DNA from: Bretschneidera sinensis
Lineage: Eukaryota; Streptophyta; Magnoliopsida; Brassicales; Akaniaceae
Assembly (NCBI GenBank): GCA_023935145.1
Contig: CM043698.1
Span: forward strand, 73,857,501 to 73,921,500
Reading direction: 5' to 3'
Length of the DNA stretch: 64,000 bases
Under the pieces are notes generated by a model. The model saw nothing but the letters and a program-made list of their open reading frames with translations, was not told where the DNA came from and ran no database searches. A program made the translations under genes and the position numbers. Each line of letters starts with the position of its first letter. The first letter of the stretch is position 1. Below, in pieces: positions 47,646-64,000 of the stretch.

Positions 47646-50600
47646 ATGGAGGAAATCGAGCCTTCGGCGATGGAGATCAACGGCGGAGAAGAATTCGGCG
47701 ACGAGTTCTACGAAAAGATCGAGGCGCCCAAGTTCGTCGACCTTTCCGCACCCGATCGCTGCCGCCCCAAAAACGACGACCGTTACTGGTTCTGTTTGCG
47801 AGTCGGTGTGTATTTAATTCAGTGTCAAGTTTCTACAGTTTTTCTTTTGTCTTTTCAAATTTCGAAGTATTCTTATGGCTTGTTTGGATTTATGCTTATT
47901 CTATATGTGTTGCCTTTGGTTTTAATACGAGCTTAATTTTGAGTTATGGAGAATTCTGTTCTGTTTATTTTTTCCCCATGTTTTTGGTGTTTTATCTTAT
48001 AATAGCTTTCACGCCAATAAAAGTTTTACTAGCATTAAATGTTAATAATAGTATCGGCAGTGGATTTCTTTTCTCTTGCTTCTATATTTAGTTTTTTGTT
48101 GTTGTTGAAAATTTATTTCCTTTTGCTTTCTTGCTCTGTTTGATTACTGAGAAATGTAAGGAGAAAGGTAAACGAGTGTCTTAATCTTGTTAGATTACTG
48201 TGAAAAAGTGGAGAAGGGGGCTTAATTGACTTAGACTTTCAAAGATAAGTGGAATTAGCTAATTAAGTTTTGTAGGATTGTATTGAGAACTGTACTGAAT
48301 CACTTTACTGATAGAGTGCAAGGAGATCTAAATTTAGTGCAAACAGTTGAAATCAGGGTTTCACTTTTTCTTTTTTTTAAAAGAAAAGAAAATGGCTTCA
48401 AACTCAGCCTCATAATGTGTAATTTCTGTATGTTTTATGTACTTCTATTGGTTTTGGGTGGATCTGAATCATATAGATTTTGGTTTCGCAATGTGTGTTA
48501 AGGTGCTACATTTGTTGAATTTCAAGTATGCATTTTGTTGAGTATTAAACCTAGTTTTCTTTAAATACAAATGGTAATTTTAAAATTCTCTTTTGCTTCT
48601 ACTATATGTGCCATAGGATGTGACCAAAAGCATGAAGAAGAAATGGACTCTGAAGAAATCGACAAAAATTTTGTTCTTCGGGTTAGTTAAGAAATTCACT
48701 TTCTTCTCTAAATTGGTTTCGGTGATGAGTCATCAATTTAGACTAGGAGAGTATTGAATCTTACAGGTCATGGCGGCTAGGAGTCCCAATGTTCGGCTTC
48801 GAAGAGCACTATATGGAAAGGATGCAAGGTATGTAATAGCAGAGCTTTGAATGACTAAACTGCAGTTATCACTTAATTGTCGTAATTGAGTTCACAATGA
48901 CACCACCTATTTTTTTGTTTATTTTATTTTTAGTGTGAATTTCAAATGCCCACGCACAGTTCCTGCAAAATCTTCTAAGTCTAGAGTATCCAGACTGGCC
49001 ATGATCTCATCCATTTCTCAAAAGATGGTTGATGCCAAAGTGAAGGCCAGGCCTATCCCTAAGCAGAGTGCAACTCCAAATGCAAAGACAAAGCAATCAT
49101 CTGTTGTAGCTAAGGCTTTGACTACTCCAAGGAACAATAAGCGTCTCTCAAATCCAGGTACATTTCAAAGTGTTCGAAACCCGAAAACCACAACCCTTCC
49201 GGTACCAAAGAATAGAATGGTAGCCAAGGCTCTGATCTTTCAATCACCAAAGAACACAATTAAGCTGAAGAAATCAGTAGAACTGAGCACCTCTATGAGA
49301 ACAATATGTAAAGGGATGAAGAAGCTTGAGATCACAAATACAAAGTACACTTTGGGATATACTAATAAACCTTTACCTTTAGATGCATTGAAAAGACAAC
49401 GAAAAGGAAGAGAGGTTAAAAGTCGGGTCTTTAATTCCTTGCATTCTCAAAATCACAAGGGCCAGGAAGCCAAGTCTTCAAAATGTATGAAGAACAAGAG
49501 TAAGGGAAAAGAATCAAAGTTGTGTCCTGGTCCTGTGCCTCGTGAAGGGATTGACAATGATTCCAGTGACATGGAGATCGAGGAGAAATCGAGGGCTGGT
49601 ACTCTTGAAGTGTGCTCTATATCAGATACTTCCAAGAGTAACAAAGAAAGTGGACATGAAGAACGCATGACAACTGTAAGCACATTGGAGCAACCATTGA
49701 GAGAGCATAAAATGGAAGCTTTATCAGGCACGTCCAGAAGTGATTTGACTTCCCTATCAAATTTTGAAGAGACCAATGCGGGAGATAATGATGTGCCCAA
49801 ATTCCAAGCTACGACTGGAGAGATTAATGCAACCAATGAAGAGAAAATTAAATCTACTTCAGAGGAGAAGGAAATTCCTAAAATGATGGAGAGCGATGAG
49901 AAAGAAAATGCTTTGTGTTTTGATGATAAGGCAAGTGAAAAGAAAATTCATGAGGAGAAAATTAAATCGAATTCAGTGGAGAAAGAAATTCCTGAAACGA
50001 TAGAGAGCAATGAGAAAGAAAATGCTTTGTGTTCTGATATTAAGGTAAATGAAAATGAAGTCATAGAGAGTGATGAGAAAGAAAATGCTTTGAATGCTGA
50101 TGATAAAGTAAATGAAAATGAAGTCATAGAGAGTGATGACAAGGAAAATGCTTCAGCCTCTGATGATAACAGGTGAGGAACTGGTGTCACTTTTGACTCT
50201 TCTTTTCATGTGCTTCATCATTTACCCATTATCAATGAATTGTGTCAAATAATTGCAGAAAATTCAATCTCAATGCTTGCCACTTTGACAAAAAGAAAAT
50301 TCTTGGCAGGCATGAAAATTCTAAAACCATTCAAAAGGTAGCTTTCTTTACTAGAAAAATTATATTTTTATCACATCTGTTTCAGTACCTTCATACTTCA
50401 GTTTCTGATATCATTCACATTTGAAAATGATGCAGGTGACCAAAGTAATTGGTAAGACACCTAAATATAGCTCCATCTCTGCTGTCACTAGTGCTCAAGG
50501 GGTGAAGTATAGGAAACCGAAGCCGACAAATCCCAAGCCCTTTCGGCTAAGAACAGATGTAAGTAAATCTTTGTAGGCCAGCTAGTTTTTCAAAGCAGAA

Positions 50601-51592
50601 ATTTTTTTAGAGGCATCTGATAATATTTTGGTTGTTCTAGGAAAGGGGAATTCTTAAGGAAGCAAACATGGAGAAAAAAATCCATCTTGCTCCTCCTCTT
50701 AAGGAAACTACAACTATTCCAGGATTACCAGGTGGAAACTCACAAGGGAAGCATCAGAATGCAGGCCAAGTGAGTTTTTAAAAATGAGATCTCTTATCTG
50801 TTGTCATGGGATTGATCAAGCTCCAGACTGAATTTCATCTTTGGTTGCAGAGAAATGAGAAATGCCTGGGACAAACTGAATGTGCTAATCATGCACATGA
50901 AGACGGTGAAAAGGAATCAGACACAACAGTAAAGGATGTAAGGCTATTTCCTGAGATTTTTTTTTTTGGTTAATTTACAGAATTCATGTGAAATTTTTAC
51001 ATGAAAAATTTATTTTCAGCAGGGGATTGGAACTTCTTGTTCAAAAACTTTAAAAGGAACGCTGAAACCGAAATCATCTACAACTCCACGGAGATATACT
51101 GTCTCTACATGCCAGAAAACCAACCTTGTGGCCGCACAGCCAGAGAACAAGGAAAAAGCTCTACAAAAATCAGAGGAAAGTTTGAAAAGGACCAAATCAC
51201 CACTCACAAAACAACTTGCAAATTCTAGAGGGTGAGAAGTACTCCTGATATGTATAATACTCCTGCCCTTCATTAGCCGTTCATTAGCTACAAATATATT
51301 ATATAGCTAAATTTAGCTAGCCTGGTTTTGCAGAATTCCATCAGGTAGGAAGAAAATGGTTTCTACCATGACACCACATCAACTTGGTGTAATAAAGGAA
51401 GCCGCACTTACAAATTTAGAACCTAAGGAAGTGGCAAAGCCGAATGAAAGTGGTGCTTCCCCAGCAACCAAAGCTTCTGTCTCTGCTACTTCTAGACAAC
51501 CATCACAGAGAAGAAGGCCCGTAACCATTCCAAAGGAGCCAAACTTTCATGGTGTCCATGTGCCAAAGAGCTGCACAAGGAGTGTGGCTTAG
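47646..51592 (+). CDS. Ten-exon gene, 804-residue basic/acidic protein with TPX2-like motifs and four KEN boxes
   Basis: Exons: 47646-47805, 48617-48681, 48767-48828, 48934-50172, 50259-50337, 50436-50558, 50641-50769, 50851-50937, 51020-51231 and 51334-51592. All introns are GT-AG, phases agree, and the total is 2415 nt. The N-terminus is acidic (MEEIEPSAMEINGGEEFGDE) with FVDLSAPDRCRPKNDDRYWFC. Exon 3 has MAARSPNVRLRRAL. Exon 4 is Lys/Ser-rich, then acidic, with KEN at residues about 419, 457, 478 and 499. Exons 6-7 hold a KPTNPKPFRLRTDERGILKEA-type motif (in part), and the C-terminus has TIPKEPNFHGVHVPKSC. These motifs recall the plant TPX2/microtubule-destabilising protein (MDP40/MDP60-like) group, but I do not recognise the exact family. 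A role in microtubules or cell division is inference. Confidence 0.85.
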
Positions 51593-51825
51593 GTCATCTG
51601 TGTGGTAACCACTTGTTGTACGATATAATTTAATTGTTCAATTGTTTCATTGAATTATATTTGGTTGCTTGAGTTTTTCCGCAACACTTTGTTTTCTGTT
51701 TACCTTTACTATTCTTAAGCTTTAAGGGAAACTTTAAGCAAGTTCTTTCGAGCAATTGTTTGTAAGTTGTAATGTTCGAGATATAGGGATCATATGTATT
51801 CATTCATTTATGAGAGAAGCAAGCG

Positions 51826-52595
51826 TGTCTATAAATGACTGTTGTTTGTCAAGTTCTTCTATATTTTCATTTTCTTGTGGTAATACCAGAAGATATGAAA
51901 AACTGACCTGATTCACTCTTTTTTCCCCCTCTTTCTTTTGTTGGGGTGTTGGGCTTTTGAATTGCAATGAATTATTTTGTACTTGTATGCAAATGATGGC
52001 TGTAAATGACTGTTGTTTGCCAAGAAGTTCTATATTTTCATTTTCTTGTGGTAAATACCAGAAGATATGAAAAACTACACTGATTCACTCCTTTCCCCCT
52101 CTTTATTAGTGTTGGGTTTTTTAATAGCAATGAATTGTTTTGTACCTGTATGCAAATGATGGCTGTAAATGACTGTTGATTGTATTCATTCATTTATGAG
52201 AGAAACGTCTATAATGACTGTTGTTTGTCAAGTTCTTCTATATTTTCATTTTATTGTGGTAATACCAGAAGATATGAAAAACTACAATGATTCACCCCTA
52301 TTTCCCCCCTCTTTCTTTTGTTGGGGGTTGGGTTTTTGAATAGCAATGAATTATTTTGTACCTGTATGCAAATGATGGCTGCAAATGACTGTTGTTTGTA
52401 TTCATGAGAGAAGCGTCTATAAATGACTGTTGTTTGTCCAGTTCTTCTATATTTTCATTTTCTTGTAGTAATACCAGAAGATATGAAAAACTACACTGAT
52501 TCACTCTTTTTTTCCCCCTTTATTTTGTTGGGGTGTTGGGTTTTTTAATAGCAATAAATTATTTTGTACCTGTACGCAAATGATGGCTGTAAATG
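51826..52595 (+). repeat. Minisatellite, four tandem copies of about 160-210 bp
   Basis: Copies start at GACTGTTGTTTG near 51837, 52006, 52217 and 52427. Each contains TTCTATATTTTCATTTTCTTG, ACCAGAAGATATGAAAAACT, a CCCCC-rich patch, GAATTATTTTGTACCTGTATG and CAAATGATGGCTG. It begins about 235 bp after the stop codon of the preceding gene, so it may overlap its 3' UTR or polyadenylation region. Confidence 0.85.
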
Positions 52596-52599
52596 TTGG

Positions 52600-53598
52600 A
52601 ATAAGCTTACTGGATTAAGTTAAGCACTTGAAGTGCTAGATAATTCTGGAAAATTTGCTTTGATAAACTTGAATCATCCACAGAACTAACATTACAGAAA
52701 AACCTATTAAAGAATGTGTGGTATTTTCAAGGACTAATGCACCTTGTTGCTAGAGCTTGTCTACCTTAAAAGTAGATTTGTTGATTGTGTATCATTAGAA
52801 ACAGTGAATCACCAATGAAGCAAACAAAGCAACAGAGACAAATGGAGGGAACACTGGAAAGGCATCTTATCAAGGTTTGGCTAGAAGTCCGACGAATCTG
52901 ATGGCAATTTGCTCCATTGATATCACCATTGAATTCACTACATATCAGTGTCGCTTAACAGAGGAGCAACAGATTCAGAAACTGGAATTCAAGCGCCAGG
53001 GAAGAGACCGTCTTCTCTTATTTAATTGTCTTTCTGGTTATCAGTCAGGTCACTTAGATTATGTTTCTAAAAATGATTTTGAAATAATTTATGATAAAAT
53101 AATAGTGAAACTATAAACTTAATAATATTTTGTAAAACAATAGTAAAAACCGTTTTTCCGACTCAAATTTCAGTTTCTTAAAACAATAACGATTTCATAA
53201 ACCATTTTATAAACTTAAACCGTTTTTTGAAGTATTTCATACACCAGATATTTAATTTATGTATCCTTTTTCTTAGTCCCAGTTTGGCAATATACAGTTC
53301 AGCGAGCTAAAGCATTCAATCCATCCCAGCATTCTCTGCTGGTCCAAACATTCGAGGGTATTACATTTCTCATGAGTCTTGATGAATTAGCATCCTCGAT
53401 AATTTACTTCTATCACTCAGTCTATAACATATCCAGTAGCCAGTTGGGGCTCACCTTATTGCCACAGGAAATTTCTACATCAGGTATGACACATCAATTC
53501 AACAACTCTCAGATGAGCTGTTTCCATTTTTAGCTTCAAATATCCGCAACCTTCATTTCTTGTAGAAGGCGTGGCAGCATGAAGAGCATAGTTCTTTT
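52600..53598. other. Intergenic DNA between convergent genes
   Basis: No gene recognised. The ORF at 52877-53116 lacks any known domain. The last part probably contains the 3' UTR of the minus-strand proline iminopeptidase gene. Confidence 0.5.
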
Positions 53599-61306
<7,708 letters not shown>

Positions 61307-61539
61307 TGTTAATCCCAAGAAAACTAAATACTCTCCACCCTAGTTAGTTGAATGACGATGATGATACTGTGCAAGTAAGCACAGCCGTTATCAAATTCCT
61401 TTCTGCACCTGCCCAATCGCAATGCGTCTTTTTCTGATAGTAAACAATCAAATGTGCTTTTTTATTTTTAAATAACTTTTAAATTTCAAAAATGACAAAA
61501 CACAAACTTCAATTATTTTTATATTTTCTTGGCTATTTT

Positions 61540-62065
61540 AGAGCATGTTTATTTCAGATTTTCGAAAATTGTTTTTAATTTTCAAAATTTTTTTTTATAT
61601 TTAACAAACCGTTTTCAAAAGTAATTTTCGAAACCAGTTTTCAAAAACTATTTTCTGAAAACTTCAAATTTGTGTTTTCTAACGTAATTTTCGAAAAATA
61701 ACCCTAAAATCAATATTCACTTCTCTATTTCATTCTTCCTCCATGGTATATAAAAAATATTAAATTTTGAAAATAAAATAATATTAATTATTTTTAAGTA
61801 TTTAGTAAATATGATAAATAAATTTAATATAGATTTTAAATTTAAACTCAAAACTAAAAATAATTATAAGGTGTATCAAAACAGTTTTCAAAATAAAATT
61901 ATCCAAACAACAATTTATTATTTTCTGTTTTTGAAACAATTTCGAGTTACAGTTATCCAAACATGTTTTCTTCAGAAAACATCATAAAATTGTTTTCAGT
62001 TTTCATTTTCCAAAACAGTTTTCGAACACTGAAAACAAAAAACTGTTACCCAAATATGTTCTTAG
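61540..62065. mobile_element. Candidate fold-back MITE
   Basis: The left part (GAGCATGTTTATTTCAG, TTTTCGAAAA, TTTTCAAAACC) and the right part (TTTTCCAAAACAGTTTTCG, CAAATATGTTCTTAG) are imperfect inverted copies: right-end complement AAGAACATATTTGGGTAACAG resembles the left end. Words like GTTTTCAAAA and AGTTTTCGAA recur on both strands. It is non-coding and AT-rich. I found no certain target duplication. Confidence 0.5.
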
Positions 62066-62358
62066 TCTTTAGGTTTATATCTAATCACAATCGGATTCCT
62101 ATGGTTTCAATTTAAACAATCAAGTTATTAACTTATCAAAATCGGAACAATTTGGACCCCAGACGCATGACACCATGACAAAAATTAACGAGGAACATAA
62201 AAAAACATATCAAAATACCAATTATGCCCCCAATCCATAGGCAAAACTCTCATTCTCATCCTTGCTACATCATAATCTCCTCCTCTGTTTCCCTCATTTT
62301 CTCAATTTCCAAACAGACTAAAACAGTAAACCAAAATAAACATCCAGTACTTTTCAAC

Positions 62359-62700
62359 ATGACAATAGCAGTAAATGAAACATTTAACATGACAACAAGA
62401 AATAACAACTCAACAGGGACACAACACTCGACATGGCACTCTCTTGTGTCGTACCTTTTCGGCGGCCTAGCAACCATGCTTAGTCTAATTGTTTTTGCCC
62501 TTTTGATCCGTGCTTGCTCTTGCTAGAAACTTTCTGGGTATCTTGAAAACAACAAGAGCCAAACAGAGGAGAGGGATTTGGAAGCCGGAGAAAGAGAGGA
62601 TGCAGAGAAAGCGAAGCCACAGGTTTTGCAAGAGTAATCTTTGTTAATCATGGCTGGTGAAGTGAAGCCGACTGGTACCTCGTCGGTCAATCGGTCCCTT
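62359..62700 (+). pseudogene. GLUTAMINE DUMPER (GDU)-like pseudogene
   Basis: The frame from ATG 62359 (or 62389) reads MTTRNNNSTG, HSTWHS, the membrane segment YLFGGLATMLSLIVFALLIRACSC, then a TAG at 62524-62526 where the family has Trp. The same frame continues with KLSGYLENN, EERDLEAGE, another stop at 62635-62637, and LLIMAGEVKPT, the VIMAG box of the family. GDU proteins are small plant membrane proteins that alter amino-acid export. The two stops would cut the protein just after the membrane helix and remove the essential VIMAG region. No frameshift was seen, so loss looks recent. An upstream in-frame ATG at 62224 is probably not the native start. Confidence 0.82.
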
Positions 62701-63390
62701 CCTTGCTTGTCAGTTCTCCCTTGATCGAGTCACTTACACTTGGCTGGTTCGCGTCTTCTCTGGTTCGTTGCACACTGCTTTGTTTCTTCTTCAACTAGTT
62801 GTTCTCCCAGACTGCAACACGTCTATGGTCTATACTGGGTTACTTGCTTCTTTCTTGATTGACATTGTTTTGCTGTAGTGTCTTCACTGCTTAGTCAAAT
62901 GAGATACAAGCAAACGCCTAGCGCAAGAACCAAGGCTCGGACAGTTGAAGATGCCAACAGCACATGGCTGCCTGGTTCCATGACCAGTAGCACTTGCACG
63001 CAAGACTAGAAGCTCTGGTCAATAGGTGCTCACGGGTGGGAACAGTTAGCAGGAGATCGCACACATGGCAGACTAGGTGCCACCAGTGTAAGACGGAGGC
63101 TTGCCTCAGGCCAGGCAGTAGACCCATGCCGGACTAAGCTCGATCAAAGAGACGGTATGCTAACCAGAGGAGCTCGGGCCAGGTGCAAACCTGAACCAAA
63201 GGAGAGAGAGCTCACGTCTGGTCCCAGGACTAGTGCTCGCACCAAGATCCAGTCAGACCAGTGCGCGCCAGAACAAGGTACAAAGTGGGAATGAATCCTC
63301 ATATCAGACCCATTAAAATTTCTTCTTTAGTATCTTCCCTTCCCTTTTTTGCATCTTTTTTAAGGGTATTAGGTTTTAGCTAGGTTTGGT
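62701..63390. other. Intergenic DNA, nothing recognised
   Basis: GC-richer than its surroundings (62880-63280), with many short CA/CT words such as GGAGATCGCACACATGGCAG, but no gene, repeat pair or terminal repeat was recognised. Confidence 0.45.
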
Positions 63391-63399
63391 TTATTGGAG

Positions 63400-63700
63400 A
63401 ACTGCATATGAGCTTTGCATCTGGAGCCTTTTGTCGTTTGTAGGGAAGACGTGCATTTTTGGAGTCAACTGGGAGCTGGAGCCAGAGCCACTTCAATCCG
63501 AGGTACTAACGCCGGAACTCTGACGGCATCAGATCCGAGAACTTGGTAACGCCATGGATTGCGGCAGAGTCCCGCATCTGGTGGCGTTTAGCTCGGCACA
63601 GGTTAACCTTGAAAACGCCGAATCGGTAATCATGCTCCTCTTTCTTCGCATAGTTTTTACAGAATTTCGTCTTGAAGAGGGAGAGATTTGGAGGAGAATA
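63400..63700 (-). pseudogene. RD19-like papain-type cysteine protease, pro-domain fragment
   Basis: On the minus strand 63690-63509 reads SLFKTKFCKNYAKKEEHDYRF, GVFKVNLCRAKRHQ and HGVTKFSDLMPSEFRR, the I29 inhibitor (ERFNIN/GNFD) pro-domain of plant RD19-type vacuolar proteases. A TAG follows FRR at about 63506. Beyond it LGLKWLWLQLP and, in another frame, PTND continue the family sequence to about 63430, so a stop and a frameshift disrupt it. No mature protease domain with the catalytic Cys/His is seen. Upstream, only the pro-domain start survives; the signal peptide is not recognisable. Confidence 0.75.
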
Positions 63701-64000
63701 GAATGCAGCATGGACAGTTTGCGTATTTCCCATGTGTTCTATTATGTTTTTCACGGCATCATACATCTGGGATCCAATTGCTCTGAATTTGACAAGGTAG
63801 GGACTCGATTATTTAAATTGAAATCATATGGATGTAATTGTGATTAGATATAAACTTTAGGGACTACAGTAAACATTTGCCCTATTATTTTTTATCTTGA
63901 ACATTAAGTTTAATGCTTGCAAATTTCAAGCTTTTTTTTTAAAACAAGAAAAGGAAACCTATGCTACGTGGTTGGTTATACAACACCTTACTCATGATTC

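Noticed and set aside
49453..50190. Minus-strand ORFs opposite exon 4 of the KEN-box gene
   Set aside because: Ser/Leu/Phe-rich complements of the Lys/Glu-rich exon; no family resemblance.

Overview
The window is nuclear DNA of a flowering plant, most likely a woody eudicot. This rests on AT-rich intron-containing genes, a DYW-class PPR gene, a nuclear tRNA-Asn, a GASA-like gene, GLUTAMINE DUMPER remains, and nested Ty1/Copia and Ty3/Gypsy retrotransposons. All assignments come from reading the sequence and recognising protein motifs; no search was run.

Layout. 1-2165 (-): squalene epoxidase pseudogene that keeps its introns and runs off the window edge. 2766-2942: tRNA-derived SINE. 3624-6361 (-): two-exon DYW-type PPR gene. 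6524-6597 (-): tRNA-Asn(GTT). 6600-12209: repeat-derived, largely non-coding DNA. 12210-15922: a Copia insertion whose gag-to-RT part is inverted relative to its RNase H-3' LTR part. 16763-36875: old Tekay/Del-like Gypsy element with decayed coding regions; its 3' LTR was split by a young Sirevirus-like Copia element (25689-35914, - strand) with intact long ORFs, near-identical LTRs and a perfect target-site duplication. 36876-45100: decayed Copia DNA that received another, internally deleted Copia element (40659-44541). 45435-46615 (+): GASA/snakin-like gene, probably a pseudogene. 47646-51592 (+): ten-exon gene for an 804-residue protein with four KEN boxes and TPX2-like motifs. 51826-52595: four-copy minisatellite. 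53599-61306 (-): eleven-exon proline iminopeptidase gene, apparently intact. 62359-62700 (+): GLUTAMINE DUMPER-like pseudogene. 63400-63700 (-): RD19-like cysteine protease fragment.

Three genes look functional: the PPR gene (organellar RNA editing), the KEN-box/TPX2-like gene (possibly microtubule or cell-cycle related) and the proline iminopeptidase (peptide turnover). They are not functionally linked. About half of the window is transposon DNA.

The most interesting item is the Sirevirus-like element. It carries an extra 418-codon ORF between pol and the 3' LTR. A 12-bp perfect palindrome, CCAGTCGACTGG, is clustered in two places: in the LTR U3 upstream of the LTR TATA box, and in the pol-ORF3 spacer directly upstream of a second TATA box preceding the extra ORF. 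This suggests one regulatory input for two transcription units of the same element, one of which would be an internal promoter. The inverted Copia insertion is also unusual: its boundaries and a 5-bp target duplication suggest it was integrated as a rearranged cDNA.
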